Shown here: in pieces, positions 1-8,764 of the stretch
Layout of the letters: each line of letters opens with the position of its first letter
How positions within the stretch are numbered: position 1 is the stretch's first letter
Source: Empedobacter sedimenti
GTDB taxonomy: Bacteria; Bacteroidota; Bacteroidia; Flavobacteriales; Weeksellaceae
NCBI RefSeq assembly: GCF_030005555.1
Contig: NZ_JASCQG010000001.1
Coordinates: forward strand, 1-64,000
DNA length: 64,000 nt
Reading direction: 5' to 3'
The notes under the pieces: generated by a model
What the model was told of the DNA's origin: nothing
The model's input: the letters and a program-made list of their open reading frames with translations, nothing else
Database searches by the model: none
Position numbers and translations under genes: made by a program

Positions 1-105
1 AAATATGGTAAGGTCAAAAATCCTAATGATTTTCCTACATTTCAAATTAATCAAAATAATAATACAATAATATTAAATAAAAACTATACTTTTAAATGTT
101 CCTAA
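1..105 (+). CDS. possible C-terminal end of an unidentified protein (partial)
   Basis: An open frame enters from the left edge in frame 1 and ends with TAA at 103-105, giving 34 codons that end in the residues NYTFKCS. It converges with, and overlaps by 14 bp, the lipoprotein gene on the other strand. It is too short to assign a family. In such AT-rich DNA a frame of this length can be chance, so this is only a candidate gene end. Confidence 0.3.
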   Translation, partial: KYGKVKNPNDFPTFQINQNNNTIILNKNYTFKCS

Positions 106-658
106 CAAGGGGAAGATTACAATAGCTAAAATCATTAATTTTGGGATTAGAAGGCTCTCTAAAATTATAATCCTTATTTACTATTCTGTTAACTCCACAT
201 TTATCAAAATATGATGTTACTTCGATTGGTATAGAAACAATCATATATTCATATGAATTTTCTTTTATAATACTATCAAAGTTTGCATATTCATAAGTAG
301 ATTTTACAAAATTGTCTTTCAATTGATGAGTAATAGTAGATTCAATCTTCTTAGTAAAATTATTGATGGAATAATTTGTTTCAATAATATTATTTTTATC
401 TAAATAATTATACTCTTTTGTATAAAATAGAGTATCATTTTTATAGTACTCAACTTTGTTTACTAAAGAATCAATTATAGTGTAAGTGTATAATTCTTTA
501 TAAATATTGTTAGGTGAATTATTATAACTACTAATAATTTCTTTTAATAATTTAGATTTTTTTTTGTCTGATGAATTTGTAGAATCATCATCATTGTTAC
601 AAGCTATAAAGATCAAACTAATTGTTGTAACTCCTAAAGAGTAAATAATTTTCTTCAT
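92..658 (-). CDS. putative lipoprotein of unknown function (188 aa)
   Basis: The protein starts with a lysine pair and a hydrophobic stretch that ends in a lipobox-like FIAC, followed by Asn/Asp/Ser-rich sequence, so it is probably a lipid-anchored envelope protein. The mature part is rich in Tyr, Asn and Ile. I recognise no domain in it. It stands alone between the window edge and a divergent esterase gene. A poorly conserved cell-surface lipoprotein is the most that can be said. Confidence 0.7.
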   Translation of the reverse strand: MKKIIYSLGVTTISLIFIACNNDDDSTNSSDKKKSKLLKEIISSYNNSPNNIYKELYTYTIIDSLVNKVEYYKNDTLFYTKEYNYLDKNNIIETNYSINNFTKKIESTITHQLKDNFVKSTYEYANFDSIIKENSYEYMIVSIPIEVTSYFDKCGVNRIVNKDYNFREPSNPKINDFSYCNLPLVRNI

Positions 659-767
659 TTTTATGTTTTAGAATTTTGACTAAACTATTAATTATCTCTA
701 ATGATTATTCTTATATATTTATTAAAAATTTAAGAACTATAGTTAATTATTTTTTATTTTAATTCAA

Positions 768-775
768 TATTTTTG
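768..775 (+). promoter_or_regulatory. candidate promoter -7 element of the esterase gene
   Basis: TATTTTTG fits the Bacteroidota -7 consensus TAnnTTTG exactly and lies 36 bp before the ATG at 812. I see no clear -33 TTTG at the right distance. Confidence 0.45.
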
Positions 776-811
776 ATTTATACATAAAAAAATGTAAAAT
801 AATTAACTAAT

Positions 812-1528
812 ATGTTAAATTACCTAAAAGTTGATTCTGAATTTTTAAATCAAGAGAGAAATATTTCTGTTTGGATTCCAGAACGTTTTAAAAATGAAAG
901 TTTACCTGTTTTGTATCTATTGGATGGCGGAATTGATGAGAAATTTAAACCAATAGCAAAACTAATTGATGAGTTAATTAAATCAAATCGTATTCAACCA
1001 TTGATGATTGTAGGAATTGAAAATATCAATCGAAATTTTGATTTTACAAGAAATACAAATGTTTCGAAAGATAAAAAATGGGTTCCAGAATATGGAAATG
1101 CAGAGAATTTTGAGAAATTTATTGTGTTAGATTTACTTCCTCATATTTCGAAAAATTACAAGACAAATAACTCGAAAACTATTGTTGGTGAGTCTTTAGG
1201 TGGATTATTGGTAATGGATATATTGTTTTATTTTCCTCATTATTTTGATTCTTATATCGCAATTGATCCTTCGCTTTGGTGGAATAATCACGAATTATTT
1301 GATTCTTATTTTGAAAAATTTGATTTTAATTTGTTAGAAAATAAAAAGATTTGGATTACAAGTTCCAAAACAGTCTCAATTTCAAAGTTTACAGATCAAT
1401 TTGTAGAGAAATTACAAGGAAAAGATAACTTGAAATTCAATTGGAATTATTTACATGATTCTTCTCAAAATCATTTCACAATTTTTAATTCATCAATAGA
1501 ATCAGCCTTAATATGGACGTTTGAGTAA
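812..1528 (+). CDS. alpha/beta hydrolase, putative esterase (PF00756-like)
   Basis: A 238-aa protein without a signal peptide. Near the N-terminus is the LPVLYLLDGG block (oxyanion-hole region) typical of the Fes/IroE/esterase D type of putative esterases. The nucleophile elbow GESLGG puts the catalytic Ser at residue 128, and a late His in SQNHFTIF fits the triad. The family hydrolyses carboxylic esters, including siderophore or acyl-sugar esters. The substrate cannot be read from the sequence, and the neighbours (a lipoprotein and an exporter) do not settle it. Confidence 0.8.
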   Translation: MLNYLKVDSEFLNQERNISVWIPERFKNESLPVLYLLDGGIDEKFKPIAKLIDELIKSNRIQPLMIVGIENINRNFDFTRNTNVSKDKKWVPEYGNAENFEKFIVLDLLPHISKNYKTNNSKTIVGESLGGLLVMDILFYFPHYFDSYIAIDPSLWWNNHELFDSYFEKFDFNLLENKKIWITSSKTVSISKFTDQFVEKLQGKDNLKFNWNYLHDSSQNHFTIFNSSIESALIWTFE

Positions 1529-1581
1529 TATTTTTTTGAATGATTCATCTTACTTCAATAGGTTTCTACAACAACTTTGTC

Positions 1582-1589
1582 TAAATTTG
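1582..1589 (+). promoter_or_regulatory. candidate -7 element of the LysE-family gene
   Basis: TAAATTTG matches TAnnTTTG exactly, 22 bp before the ATG at 1612. Confidence 0.5.
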
Positions 1590-1611
1590 CAAATCTTTTT
1601 AAAAAGAATTA

Positions 1612-2250
1612 ATGCAGTATTTAGAACTACTTTTAATCGGAATTTTCACAGCTTTTATTGGATCGTCCATTCCTGGATTATTGAATATGACGGTGGTTAA
1701 AATCGGGAAACAAGAAGGAATAAAAAGTGCATACACTTTTATGTCTGGAACAGCGGTTACGATTGCAATTCAGGTGTATTTAGCTATTTTTTTAGCGAAA
1801 TTCATTGATTTTAATGAAGATGTTACCAAAATTTTCAGAGAAGTTGGTTTAGCAGTTTTTGTAATGATAACAATTTATTTTCTGTTTTTTGCATCGAATC
1901 AAGATCAGAAAAAAAAGAAAAGAAAAGAGTTGGAAATAGGTAAAGATAAGCAGAAAAATAAATTTGTTTATGGATTATTGTTATCTGCATTAAATGTTTT
2001 TCCGTTGCCATTTTATGTGTTTTTAAGCGCAACTTTAGTTTCGTATAATGTTACCGTTTTTGGTCAACCTAATAGTTCTGTTTTTGCTTTAGGAGTTGTT
2101 ATAGGTTCGATGATTATTTTTGGTCTATATCTGAAATTTTTTAACTCAAAATCAGAAGAAGAGTCTTTTATTTTAAAGAATATTAATTATGTAATTGGAG
2201 GAGTAACAAGTGCGATTTCTGTACTAACTATTTATCAACTTTTTCAATAG
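1612..2250 (+). CDS. LysE-family translocator-like membrane protein
   Basis: A 212-aa protein with about six hydrophobic segments and an N-terminal pattern (GIFTAFIGSSIPGLLNMTVVKIG) close to the LysE/RhtB amino-acid exporter family. A Lys/Glu-rich cytoplasmic loop lies in the middle (about residues 99-118). Family members export amino acids or related small molecules across the inner membrane; the cargo is unknown. The gene ends 4 bp from the convergent TerB-like gene. Confidence 0.75.
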   Translation: MQYLELLLIGIFTAFIGSSIPGLLNMTVVKIGKQEGIKSAYTFMSGTAVTIAIQVYLAIFLAKFIDFNEDVTKIFREVGLAVFVMITIYFLFFASNQDQKKKKRKELEIGKDKQKNKFVYGLLLSALNVFPLPFYVFLSATLVSYNVTVFGQPNSSVFALGVVIGSMIIFGLYLKFFNSKSEEESFILKNINYVIGGVTSAISVLTIYQLFQ

Positions 2251-2254
2251 AAAA

Positions 2255-2689
2255 TTAATTCAAATTTGGTTTTGGATGAGAATATTTAACCAAATATTCC
2301 ATCACTTCATCACATTCTTTTCCTTCTAAAACGTAACTTAGTACATCTTCTGTTAATTCATCAATAATTTGAGGGTTAAACTCAAATTTTTTAGCCAAAT
2401 CAAAACAAATCTTTTTTTCATTTTGATGAATTTTTAAATCAACAACCATTAACAATACAGTATCATACAATAATGTCAAACGATCTGTAAATGTAGTAGG
2501 TAAAGAAAACTCTATCTTTGATTTGTCGTTCAGAATATAACTTACATCTTTTGCAGAAAGTTGATGATGTTTTGCAATATCTGAAATAACTTGAATTTCT
2601 TCTTCACTCAAATTACCATCACTTTTACCAATAATAAACAAATTTTTGATATGATTTAATTTATCAATTAATGTAAGATTATTTTTCAT
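2255..2689 (-). CDS. TerB-like protein (tellurite-resistance fold, putative)
   Basis: A 144-aa, mostly helical, soluble protein. The segment IIGKSDGNLSEEEIQVISDIA near the N-terminus and the later DLKIHQNEKKICFDLAKKF resemble the two acidic half-repeats of TerB-type (DjlA N-terminal) domains, which bind metal in some members. There is no signal peptide. The role is unknown; the family name does not imply tellurite resistance here. It is transcribed divergently from the aldehyde dehydrogenase gene. Confidence 0.6.
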   Translation of the reverse strand: MKNNLTLIDKLNHIKNLFIIGKSDGNLSEEEIQVISDIAKHHQLSAKDVSYILNDKSKIEFSLPTTFTDRLTLLYDTVLLMVVDLKIHQNEKKICFDLAKKFEFNPQIIDELTEDVLSYVLEGKECDEVMEYLVKYSHPKPNLN

Positions 2690-2708
2690 TTCGATTATTT
2701 TGATTGAC

Positions 2709-2716
2709 CAAAAATA
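2709..2716 (-). promoter_or_regulatory. candidate -7 element of the TerB-like gene
   Basis: Read on the minus strand this is TATTTTTG, an exact TAnnTTTG match 20 bp upstream of the start at 2689. Confidence 0.5.
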
Positions 2717-2724
2717 CTTAAAAA

Positions 2725-4167
2725 ATGACTACATTAACAACTCAAAACATATTTGAAGTGTCAGATTTTAAAACAGCAATAGATCAGGTTTACCATTTAC
2801 AAGTTGAGAATAAAATAAATACGCGTAAGCTAACAGTTAATCAGCGAAAAGAATATTTAAGAAACTTAGAAAATGCAATTCTACAACATCGTTATGAAAT
2901 TGAAGAAGCATTATTTTTGGACTTGCGAAAGTCTAAAGTTGAAGCAGATTCTACCGAAATATTTCCTGTTTTGACTGAAATTCGATTATTTAAAAAGAAT
3001 TTGAATCGTTGGGTAAAAACAAAAGCTGTTCGTAACAACTTACTTTTTTTCGGTTCAAAAGCTAAAATTCAACCGGAAGCTTTAGGAAATTGTTTGATTA
3101 TTTCGCCCTGGAATTATCCTTTTCAATTGTGTTTAGTGCATTTGATTGCTTGTATTTCGGCAGGGAATACAGCAATTCTTAAACCTTCAGAATTCTGTCC
3201 AAATGTTTCGAAAATTCTTGACAAAATTATTTCAGAAGTTTTTGAACAAAATCATGTCGCACTTATCGAAGGAGAAGTTGAGGAAACGACTTATTTGTTA
3301 ACTAAAAAGTTTGATCATATTCATTTTACAGGTTCACCAAAAGTGGGTAAAATTGTGATGAAAGCAGGAGCAAAGCATCTTTCATCGGTGACGTTGGAGT
3401 TAGGAGGAAAGTCGCCTTTGATTATTGACGGAACAATTCCGATGCAAGAAGTGGTTGAAAAAGCAGTTTGGGGAAAATTGATAAATTTTGGTCAAACATG
3501 TATTGTGCCAGATTATATTTTGATTAAAGAAGAATTTCAAGAGCAATTTATAAATATGTTTATTGAACATATAGAAAAAGTCTTTGGAAAAAATCCAGCT
3601 CAATCGGATGATTTGACTAGAATTGTAAATCTTCAAAATTATCATCGATTAAAAAGTTTGATTGAAGATGCAATTAAAAATGGAGCAAATTGTCCTTTTG
3701 GAAATGAATATGATGAAGCTGAATTGTACATTAAACCAACTTTATTAACAGATGTTCCAATAGATGTAAAAATCAATGAGGAAGAAATATTTGGACCAAT
3801 TTTTCCAATTTATACATTTAAAGAAAAACATGAAGTAGTTAGCTTTATAAATCAGAGAGAAAATCCTTTAGCATTATATATTTTTTCTAATAATTCTATT
3901 TTTATTGATGAAATTAAAAAACGAACTTCATCTGGATCTGTGGTAATTAACGAAATATTGGTGCAAATTTTACATCCAAATTTGCCTTTTGGAGGAATTA
4001 ATAATTCTGGAATTGGAGCTTCAACAGGTTATGCAGGTTTTGTAGATTTTTCACATATGAAACCGATTTTAAAAGTCAATCGTTTTTTATCACCATCCAA
4101 GTTTCTCAATTATCCCTATAATTCTACAACTCAAAAGGTAATTGATTTTTTGATGAAATATTTTTAA
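2725..4167 (+). CDS. aldehyde dehydrogenase family protein (class 3-like)
   Basis: 480 aa, the usual length of the shorter class 3 aldehyde dehydrogenases, which oxidise aldehydes to acids with NAD(P)+. The catalytic Cys is residue 259 in GQTCIVPDY, and the general-base Glu is residue 225 in LELGGKSP. The cofactor-binding block NYPFQL and the glycine-rich HFTGSPKVG are present. The C-terminal tail is hydrophobic and aromatic, as in membrane-associated fatty aldehyde dehydrogenases. The substrate is not known. No operon partner is evident; a monocistronic unit is likely. Confidence 0.88.
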   Translation: MTTLTTQNIFEVSDFKTAIDQVYHLQVENKINTRKLTVNQRKEYLRNLENAILQHRYEIEEALFLDLRKSKVEADSTEIFPVLTEIRLFKKNLNRWVKTKAVRNNLLFFGSKAKIQPEALGNCLIISPWNYPFQLCLVHLIACISAGNTAILKPSEFCPNVSKILDKIISEVFEQNHVALIEGEVEETTYLLTKKFDHIHFTGSPKVGKIVMKAGAKHLSSVTLELGGKSPLIIDGTIPMQEVVEKAVWGKLINFGQTCIVPDYILIKEEFQEQFINMFIEHIEKVFGKNPAQSDDLTRIVNLQNYHRLKSLIEDAIKNGANCPFGNEYDEAELYIKPTLLTDVPIDVKINEEEIFGPIFPIYTFKEKHEVVSFINQRENPLALYIFSNNSIFIDEIKKRTSSGSVVINEILVQILHPNLPFGGINNSGIGASTGYAGFVDFSHMKPILKVNRFLSPSKFLNYPYNSTTQKVIDFLMKYF

Positions 4168-4190
4168 ATATCAGTTTAACGTTTTAATTT

Positions 4191-4226
4191 TATATTTGTT
4201 TTATACAACAATCAACGTTATTTTTG
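4191..4226 (+). promoter_or_regulatory. two candidate -7 elements before the Rrf2 gene
   Basis: TATATTTG at 4191-4198 and TATTTTTG at 4219-4226 both match TAnnTTTG exactly. They lie 46 and 18 bp before the TTG start. Two nested promoters would allow autoregulation, but this is inferred from pattern only. Confidence 0.45.
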
Positions 4227-4244
4227 TAATTAAATCTTATAGAA

Positions 4245-4652
4245 TTGTTATCAAAAAAGACAAAATACGGACTAAAAGCGATGGCTCATTTAGCCAGACA
4301 AGAAAGTAATAAGCCAGTTTTAATCGGTCAAATTTCTGAAACAGAGGTTATTCCGAAAAAATTTTTGGAGGCTATTTTATTGGATTTAAAAAAATTAGGT
4401 TTCGTTAATTCGAAACAAGGTAAAGGTGGTGGATATTATTTGGCGCGCGAAGCGAAAGATATTAGTTTAGCTTCTTTAATTCGTGTTTTAGAAGGTCCGA
4501 TAGCGCTTTTGCCATGTGTAAGTAAAAACTACTACGAGAAATGTGATGATTGTCCTAACGAAGGTGTTTGCACATTAAATAAAGTGATGGTTGAATTGAG
4601 AGATTCGACCTTAGAGATTCTTGAAAATAAATCTTTAGAAAGTTTAAAATAA
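4245..4652 (+). CDS. Rrf2-family transcriptional regulator with a cysteine cluster
   Basis: 135 aa, with an N-terminal winged helix (KTKYGLKAMAHLA) and the Rrf2 wing GKGGGYYLA. Cysteines at 91, 100, 103 and 109 form a cluster like that used by IscR, NsrR and RsrR to hold an Fe-S centre, so it may sense Fe-S status, NO or redox state. The frame begins with TTG at 4245, with no in-frame ATG close by, so a TTG start is likely. It is followed by a strong terminator, so it is a single-gene unit. Which regulon it controls cannot be told. Confidence 0.88.
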   Translation: MLSKKTKYGLKAMAHLARQESNKPVLIGQISETEVIPKKFLEAILLDLKKLGFVNSKQGKGGGYYLAREAKDISLASLIRVLEGPIALLPCVSKNYYEKCDDCPNEGVCTLNKVMVELRDSTLEILENKSLESLK

Positions 4653-4658
4653 ATCTTT

Positions 4659-4683
4659 AGCCTGAATTTTTTCAGGCTTTTTT
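4659..4683 (+). terminator. intrinsic terminator after the Rrf2 gene
   Basis: A 7-bp stem AGCCTGA/TCAGGCT is followed by a run of Ts, just after the stop codon at 4652. Confidence 0.85.
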
Positions 4684-4765
4684 ATTGGTAAATTTTATAA
4701 AGACTTAGAGAAAAAGTATAACGCTATCAAATAAAATCTATCTAATTTCGGATATTTGTATTAGG

Positions 4766-6073
4766 ATGAAAAATAAATCAATACAACAAGAGTTAAAAGA
4801 ACTTTTAGAACAGCATTCTTTTTCTAAACATCGTTATTTATTAGCGATTAGTGGAGGAGTTGATAGCATGATTCTGTTAGATTTATTTCGTCAAACTGCT
4901 GCAAATTTTCAAGTGGCGCATTGTAATTTTCAGTTGCGTGGAGAAGATGCAAATGGTGATGAAATGTTTGTGCGAGAATATTGTGGAAAATATAATATTC
5001 CGTTTCATTCGGTTCGTTTTGATGTTGCGGCTTATCAGAAAACAGGAAATTATTCGGTCGAAATGGCTTGCCGAAATTTGCGTTATGAATGGTTTGAACA
5101 AGTTCAACAACAAAATCTTTTGGATATTTTGGTGACAGCACATCATTTGGATGATAATATCGAAACATTTTTGATTAATCTTTCTCGTGGAACAGGTTTG
5201 AAAGGTTTGGTCGGAATGCAAATTGATAATGGAAAAATCTTTCGTCCACTTTTGAATTTCACGAAAAATGATTTGTTGGAATATGCAAAATCAAATGAAA
5301 TTAATTGGCGAGAAGATTATACGAATGCGACGGATGATTATACCAGAAATAAGATTCGTCATCACATTACGCCAATCCTAAAAGAGCTTCATCCGCAATT
5401 TGACGAGAATTTTTTGTCAAGTTTAAATCATATCAACGATAATTATCAAATTGTACAAAATAAAGTTGAAGAAATTAGAAGTAACTTATTTTCAGGAGAT
5501 AATCCAATTGAAATTGAAATTTCAGCATTAAAAAAACTTCTACCATTAGAAACATTTTTACATTATTTGTTCGAAAAATATGGATTTTCGTCGAGCAAAG
5601 AAATTTTGAAATTTTTGGATGCAGATACGGGAAGTGAAATAAAATCAGCAACTTATCGATTAATTAAAAATCGAGAAAATTTGTTGTTGCAAAAAATAGA
5701 AGAAGAAAATGAAGATGAATTAACGATTTTTGATGAGTTAATTGAAATCAATTCGTTAAATTTGAAGTTCGTGAAATCGATAAATCCACACGAAAACGCT
5801 ACTGAAATAGTAGACTTTACATCAATTTTGTTTCCGCTTAAACTTAGAAAAGTGAAAGAGGGAGATTTCTTTTATCCAATTGGAATGAAAGGTCAAAAGA
5901 AATTGTTGAGTAAGTTTATGAAAGATTTGAAACTTTCTAAGTTAGAAAAAGAGAAGGTTTGGTTGCTTTGTGACCAAAAAGATCAGATTATTTGGGTAGT
6001 AAATCATCGTTTGGATGAACGTTTCAAAACGACAGAAACAAGTAAAAACTTTTTAAACATTACAGTATGTTAA
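4766..6073 (+). CDS. tilS: tRNA(Ile)-lysidine synthase
   Basis: 435 aa. The PP-loop ATPase motif SGGVDS sits at residues 29-34, and the family-typical HHLDDNIETFLINLSRGTGLKGL segment follows. TilS modifies C34 of the AUA-reading tRNA(Ile) to lysidine, using ATP and lysine, in the cytoplasm. The C-terminal part (about 350-430) fits the TilS C-terminal domain that binds the tRNA acceptor. The gene overlaps dsbD by 7 bp, so the two are probably cotranscribed, although their functions are unrelated. Confidence 0.95.
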   Translation: MKNKSIQQELKELLEQHSFSKHRYLLAISGGVDSMILLDLFRQTAANFQVAHCNFQLRGEDANGDEMFVREYCGKYNIPFHSVRFDVAAYQKTGNYSVEMACRNLRYEWFEQVQQQNLLDILVTAHHLDDNIETFLINLSRGTGLKGLVGMQIDNGKIFRPLLNFTKNDLLEYAKSNEINWREDYTNATDDYTRNKIRHHITPILKELHPQFDENFLSSLNHINDNYQIVQNKVEEIRSNLFSGDNPIEIEISALKKLLPLETFLHYLFEKYGFSSSKEILKFLDADTGSEIKSATYRLIKNRENLLLQKIEEENEDELTIFDELIEINSLNLKFVKSINPHENATEIVDFTSILFPLKLRKVKEGDFFYPIGMKGQKKLLSKFMKDLKLSKLEKEKVWLLCDQKDQIIWVVNHRLDERFKTTETSKNFLNITVC

Positions 6074-8142
6074 AGAAACTTTGGATACTTTTTTTGTTTC
6101 CAATTTTAGTCAACGCACAATTATTTAGTCCTGCAAAATGGTCAAGTTCGGTGAAGGAGGTTGGACAAAATGAGTTTGAAATCGAGGTAACAGGAAAAAT
6201 TGATAAAGGTTGGCACCTTTATTCGATGAAACATCCTGATGGAGGAATTGGAATTCCGGCAAGTGCATCATTTAAACCAGCAGCAAATACAAAATTGGTT
6301 GGAGGTGTGCGTGAAGTTGGAAAACGTATAGATAAATACAGCCAAATTTTTGAACAAGATGAAAAATATTACGTAAATCAAGTAAAATTTGTTCAAAAAG
6401 TAAAAGTTTCGGGTGATAAATCAGTAAATGTTGCATATACTATCGAATTTCAGATGTGTGATGCTGAACGTTGTTTGCCGCCAGATGAAACAAGTGGAAG
6501 TGTAAAATTGACACCAACTGCAACAGATAAAGAAGAAGAAAAATCAGATGATAAAGCAGAGGAAGACTCCAAAATTGCTGTAGATTCTGCTACAGTAACT
6601 ACAATTTCTCATGATTCTATTTCGCATGATACTATTAGTTCGTATGTTTCTGCTACTCAAGATACAATCAAGAAAGTAGATGATTCGTTATTAGCGGACA
6701 ATGAAAAGAAAGATAATGGTTTATTGAAAATATTTTCTTTAGGATTTTTAGGAGGATTAGCAGCATTATTAATGCCTTGTATTTTCCCAATGATTCCTTT
6801 GACTGTAAGTATGTTTACGAAACAAAGTAAATCGAAAGGAGAAGGAGTAGGAAAAGCATTTATTTATGGTTTATCAATCATTGTTATTTATGTTGCATTA
6901 GGTTTATTGGCGACAGTTATTTTCGGACCATCTGTCTTGAATGAAATGTCAACAAATCCATGGGTGAATTTAGCATTCTTTATTGTGTTTATCATTTTTG
7001 CGATTTCATTCTTCGGAGCTTTCGAATTAACATTGCCAAGTAAATGGGTAAATGCAGCAGATAAAGGAGCAGATAAAGGTGGATTAATCGGAATTTTCTT
7101 TATGGCATTTACGTTAGCGTTAGTGTCATTCTCTTGTACAGGACCAATTATTGGTTCGTTATTAGTGCAAGCAACACAAGGAGGGAACTATTATTCGTTA
7201 ATGGTAGGAATGTTCGGTTTCTCTTTAGCTTTAGCTATTCCATTTACATTATTTGCGATGTTCCCAGGATGGTTAAATTCGATGCCTAAATCTGGAGGAT
7301 GGTTAAATACAATCAAAGTTTCTTTAGGATTTATTGAATTAGCTTTTGCCTTGAAGTTCTTATCAAATGCAGATTTAGTTTGGCAAATGAATTGGTTACC
7401 AAGAGAGATTTTCTTAGCATTTTGGATTGCAATTTTTATCTTCTTAGGATTGTATCTTTTAGGTAAATTTAGATTAGAATTAGATTCACCTGTGCAAACA
7501 ATTGGCGTTTCGAGAATGTTATTTGCATTGGTTTCGATATCATTTGCTATATACATGATTCCAGGTTTATGGGGAGGTCCTTTAAAATTATTAAGTGGCT
7601 TAACACCTCCAATGACGTATTCTGAATCTCCACGTGGTTTCCACGAAGGAATGGGAGGAGGGCAAGCTACAGCTAAATTTGATGATCCAAATATGGTTGC
7701 AGGACCTCACGGAATTCCATCTTTCAAAGATTTTGATCAGGCAGCGGCTTATGCAACGAAAGTTGGAAAACCAATGTTGTTAGATTTCACAGGACATGCG
7801 TGTGCAAACTGTCGTAAAGTAGAAGAACGTGTTTGGAGCGACGAGCGTGTAAAGAAAATTTTGGCAGAAGATGTTGTTTTAGTTTCGTTATATGTTGACG
7901 AAGCAAAAGAATTACCAGAAGATCAAAAAGTATTTTCGAAAGCGCTAGGTCGTAATTTAAAAACTGTCGGAAACAAATGGACTTCTTTTGAGATTGAACA
8001 TTTTAATGCCAATGCTCAACCTTATTATATTTTAGTTGATAAAGATTTGAATCGTTTCTCAAAACCTTTAGAAGCTGAGCTAGATGTAGAAGTTTACTTA
8101 AAATGGTTACAAGAAGGAATAGCAAAGTATAAAGCGAAATAA
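6067..8142 (+). CDS. dsbD: DsbD-family thiol:disulfide interchange protein
   Basis: 691 aa with a signal peptide and three parts. The N-terminal periplasmic alpha-like domain has the Cys pair 131/136. The central CcdA-like membrane domain has about eight helices, with Cys 238 in MPCIFP and Cys 357 in SFSCTGP. The C-terminal thioredoxin-like domain has CANC at 579-582. It carries electrons from cytoplasmic thioredoxin across the inner membrane to reduce periplasmic disulfides. An acidic Asp/Ser/Lys linker (about 155-215) separates the first two parts. It overlaps tilS and ends at a strong terminator. Confidence 0.93.
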   Translation: MLKKLWILFLFPILVNAQLFSPAKWSSSVKEVGQNEFEIEVTGKIDKGWHLYSMKHPDGGIGIPASASFKPAANTKLVGGVREVGKRIDKYSQIFEQDEKYYVNQVKFVQKVKVSGDKSVNVAYTIEFQMCDAERCLPPDETSGSVKLTPTATDKEEEKSDDKAEEDSKIAVDSATVTTISHDSISHDTISSYVSATQDTIKKVDDSLLADNEKKDNGLLKIFSLGFLGGLAALLMPCIFPMIPLTVSMFTKQSKSKGEGVGKAFIYGLSIIVIYVALGLLATVIFGPSVLNEMSTNPWVNLAFFIVFIIFAISFFGAFELTLPSKWVNAADKGADKGGLIGIFFMAFTLALVSFSCTGPIIGSLLVQATQGGNYYSLMVGMFGFSLALAIPFTLFAMFPGWLNSMPKSGGWLNTIKVSLGFIELAFALKFLSNADLVWQMNWLPREIFLAFWIAIFIFLGLYLLGKFRLELDSPVQTIGVSRMLFALVSISFAIYMIPGLWGGPLKLLSGLTPPMTYSESPRGFHEGMGGGQATAKFDDPNMVAGPHGIPSFKDFDQAAAYATKVGKPMLLDFTGHACANCRKVEERVWSDERVKKILAEDVVLVSLYVDEAKELPEDQKVFSKALGRNLKTVGNKWTSFEIEHFNANAQPYYILVDKDLNRFSKPLEAELDVEVYLKWLQEGIAKYKAK

Positions 8143-8161
8143 ACAATTAATATATAAATTA

Positions 8162-8189
8162 AAACCTCTCAATTTGAGAGGTTTTTTTT
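8162..8189 (+). terminator. intrinsic terminator after dsbD
   Basis: The stem AACCTCTC/GAGAGGTT with a 5-nt loop is followed by eight Ts. Confidence 0.9.
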
Positions 8190-8213
8190 GTTTTCATCTT
8201 TCATTTAAAATAT

Positions 8214-8240
8214 AAAAGCGTGCTAACAGAGTTAACACGC
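8214..8240 (-). terminator. terminator of the zinc-ribbon-like gene
   Basis: The inverted repeat GCGTGCTAAC/GTTAACACGC has one mismatch and a 3-nt loop. On the minus strand it is followed by TTTT, downstream of the gene ending at 8265. Confidence 0.65.
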
Positions 8241-8264
8241 TTTGTTCAATAAAAAAATAAAAAT

Positions 8265-8603
8265 TTATTCCTGAAATAATAAATAATTTTCTTCGTCTAG
8301 TTTTTGATATCCAGCATCGTACACATAAAAAATTGTACCATTTTTGGAATCATTTACATTTGTAATGTAGTTAAAATCGAAATTTCTCAAATTCAGTTCT
8401 AATTTACTAACTGAACGCGAACCTTCTTCTAATAAAGTTTTTAGAATTCGATTATTTCTTCTAAGTCTGTTGTTGATGTTTCTAACAATCTCTACCTTAT
8501 CACGGTTTAGATTATTGTTATAAGAATTACGACAGAAATCATTACAAAATTTCTTGTCCTTACGCCCAAATAGCGTTTGGTTACATTGTAGGCATGTATT
8601 CAT
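8265..8603 (-). CDS. small zinc-ribbon-type protein of unknown function (112 aa)
   Basis: I place the start at the ATG at 8603, giving an N-terminus with two CxxC-like knuckles (CLQCNQ and FCNDFCRNSYNN). A longer frame to 8672 is open, but its hydrophobic extension looks like noncoding AT-rich DNA. The zinc-ribbon and the FCNDFCR pattern resemble small treble-clef DNA- or RNA-binding proteins common in flavobacteria. The rest is Asn/Arg-rich and mostly helical. No enzyme motif is visible. Confidence 0.65.
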   Translation of the reverse strand: MNTCLQCNQTLFGRKDKKFCNDFCRNSYNNNLNRDKVEIVRNINNRLRRNNRILKTLLEEGSRSVSKLELNLRNFDFNYITNVNDSKNGTIFYVYDAGYQKLDEENYLLFQE

Positions 8604-8745
8604 AAGATTAGATTTAGGTATTGACGCAAATATAATAATAAATAATATTTTATTACAAAAAATTAATAACAATTATTTAACCCCGTGTTGTGCTTTGTAT
8701 TACAGTTAATTATCATTCTAAAATTTTTACTAAAACAAATATGAT

Positions 8746-8753
8746 TATTTTTG
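8746..8753 (+). promoter_or_regulatory. candidate -7 element of the SBF-like transporter gene
   Basis: TATTTTTG is an exact TAnnTTTG match 11 bp before the TTG start at 8765, so the leader would be very short. Confidence 0.45.
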
Positions 8754-8764
8754 TTTAAAATTTA

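Noticed and set aside
1835-2032. Minus-strand open frame inside the LysE-family gene
   Set aside because: It is a shadow frame of a well-supported gene, with no family features.
2255-2689. Tellurite-resistance function for the TerB-like gene
   Set aside because: There are no other ter genes around, and TerB-like domains have many roles.
4848-5221. Two minus-strand frames and one plus-strand frame inside tilS
   Set aside because: TilS is complete across this stretch; the other frames have odd compositions and no start context.
8604-8672. Hydrophobic N-terminal extension of the zinc-ribbon protein
   Set aside because: Translation of AT-rich intergenic DNA; the ATG at 8603 gives a clean zinc-ribbon start.
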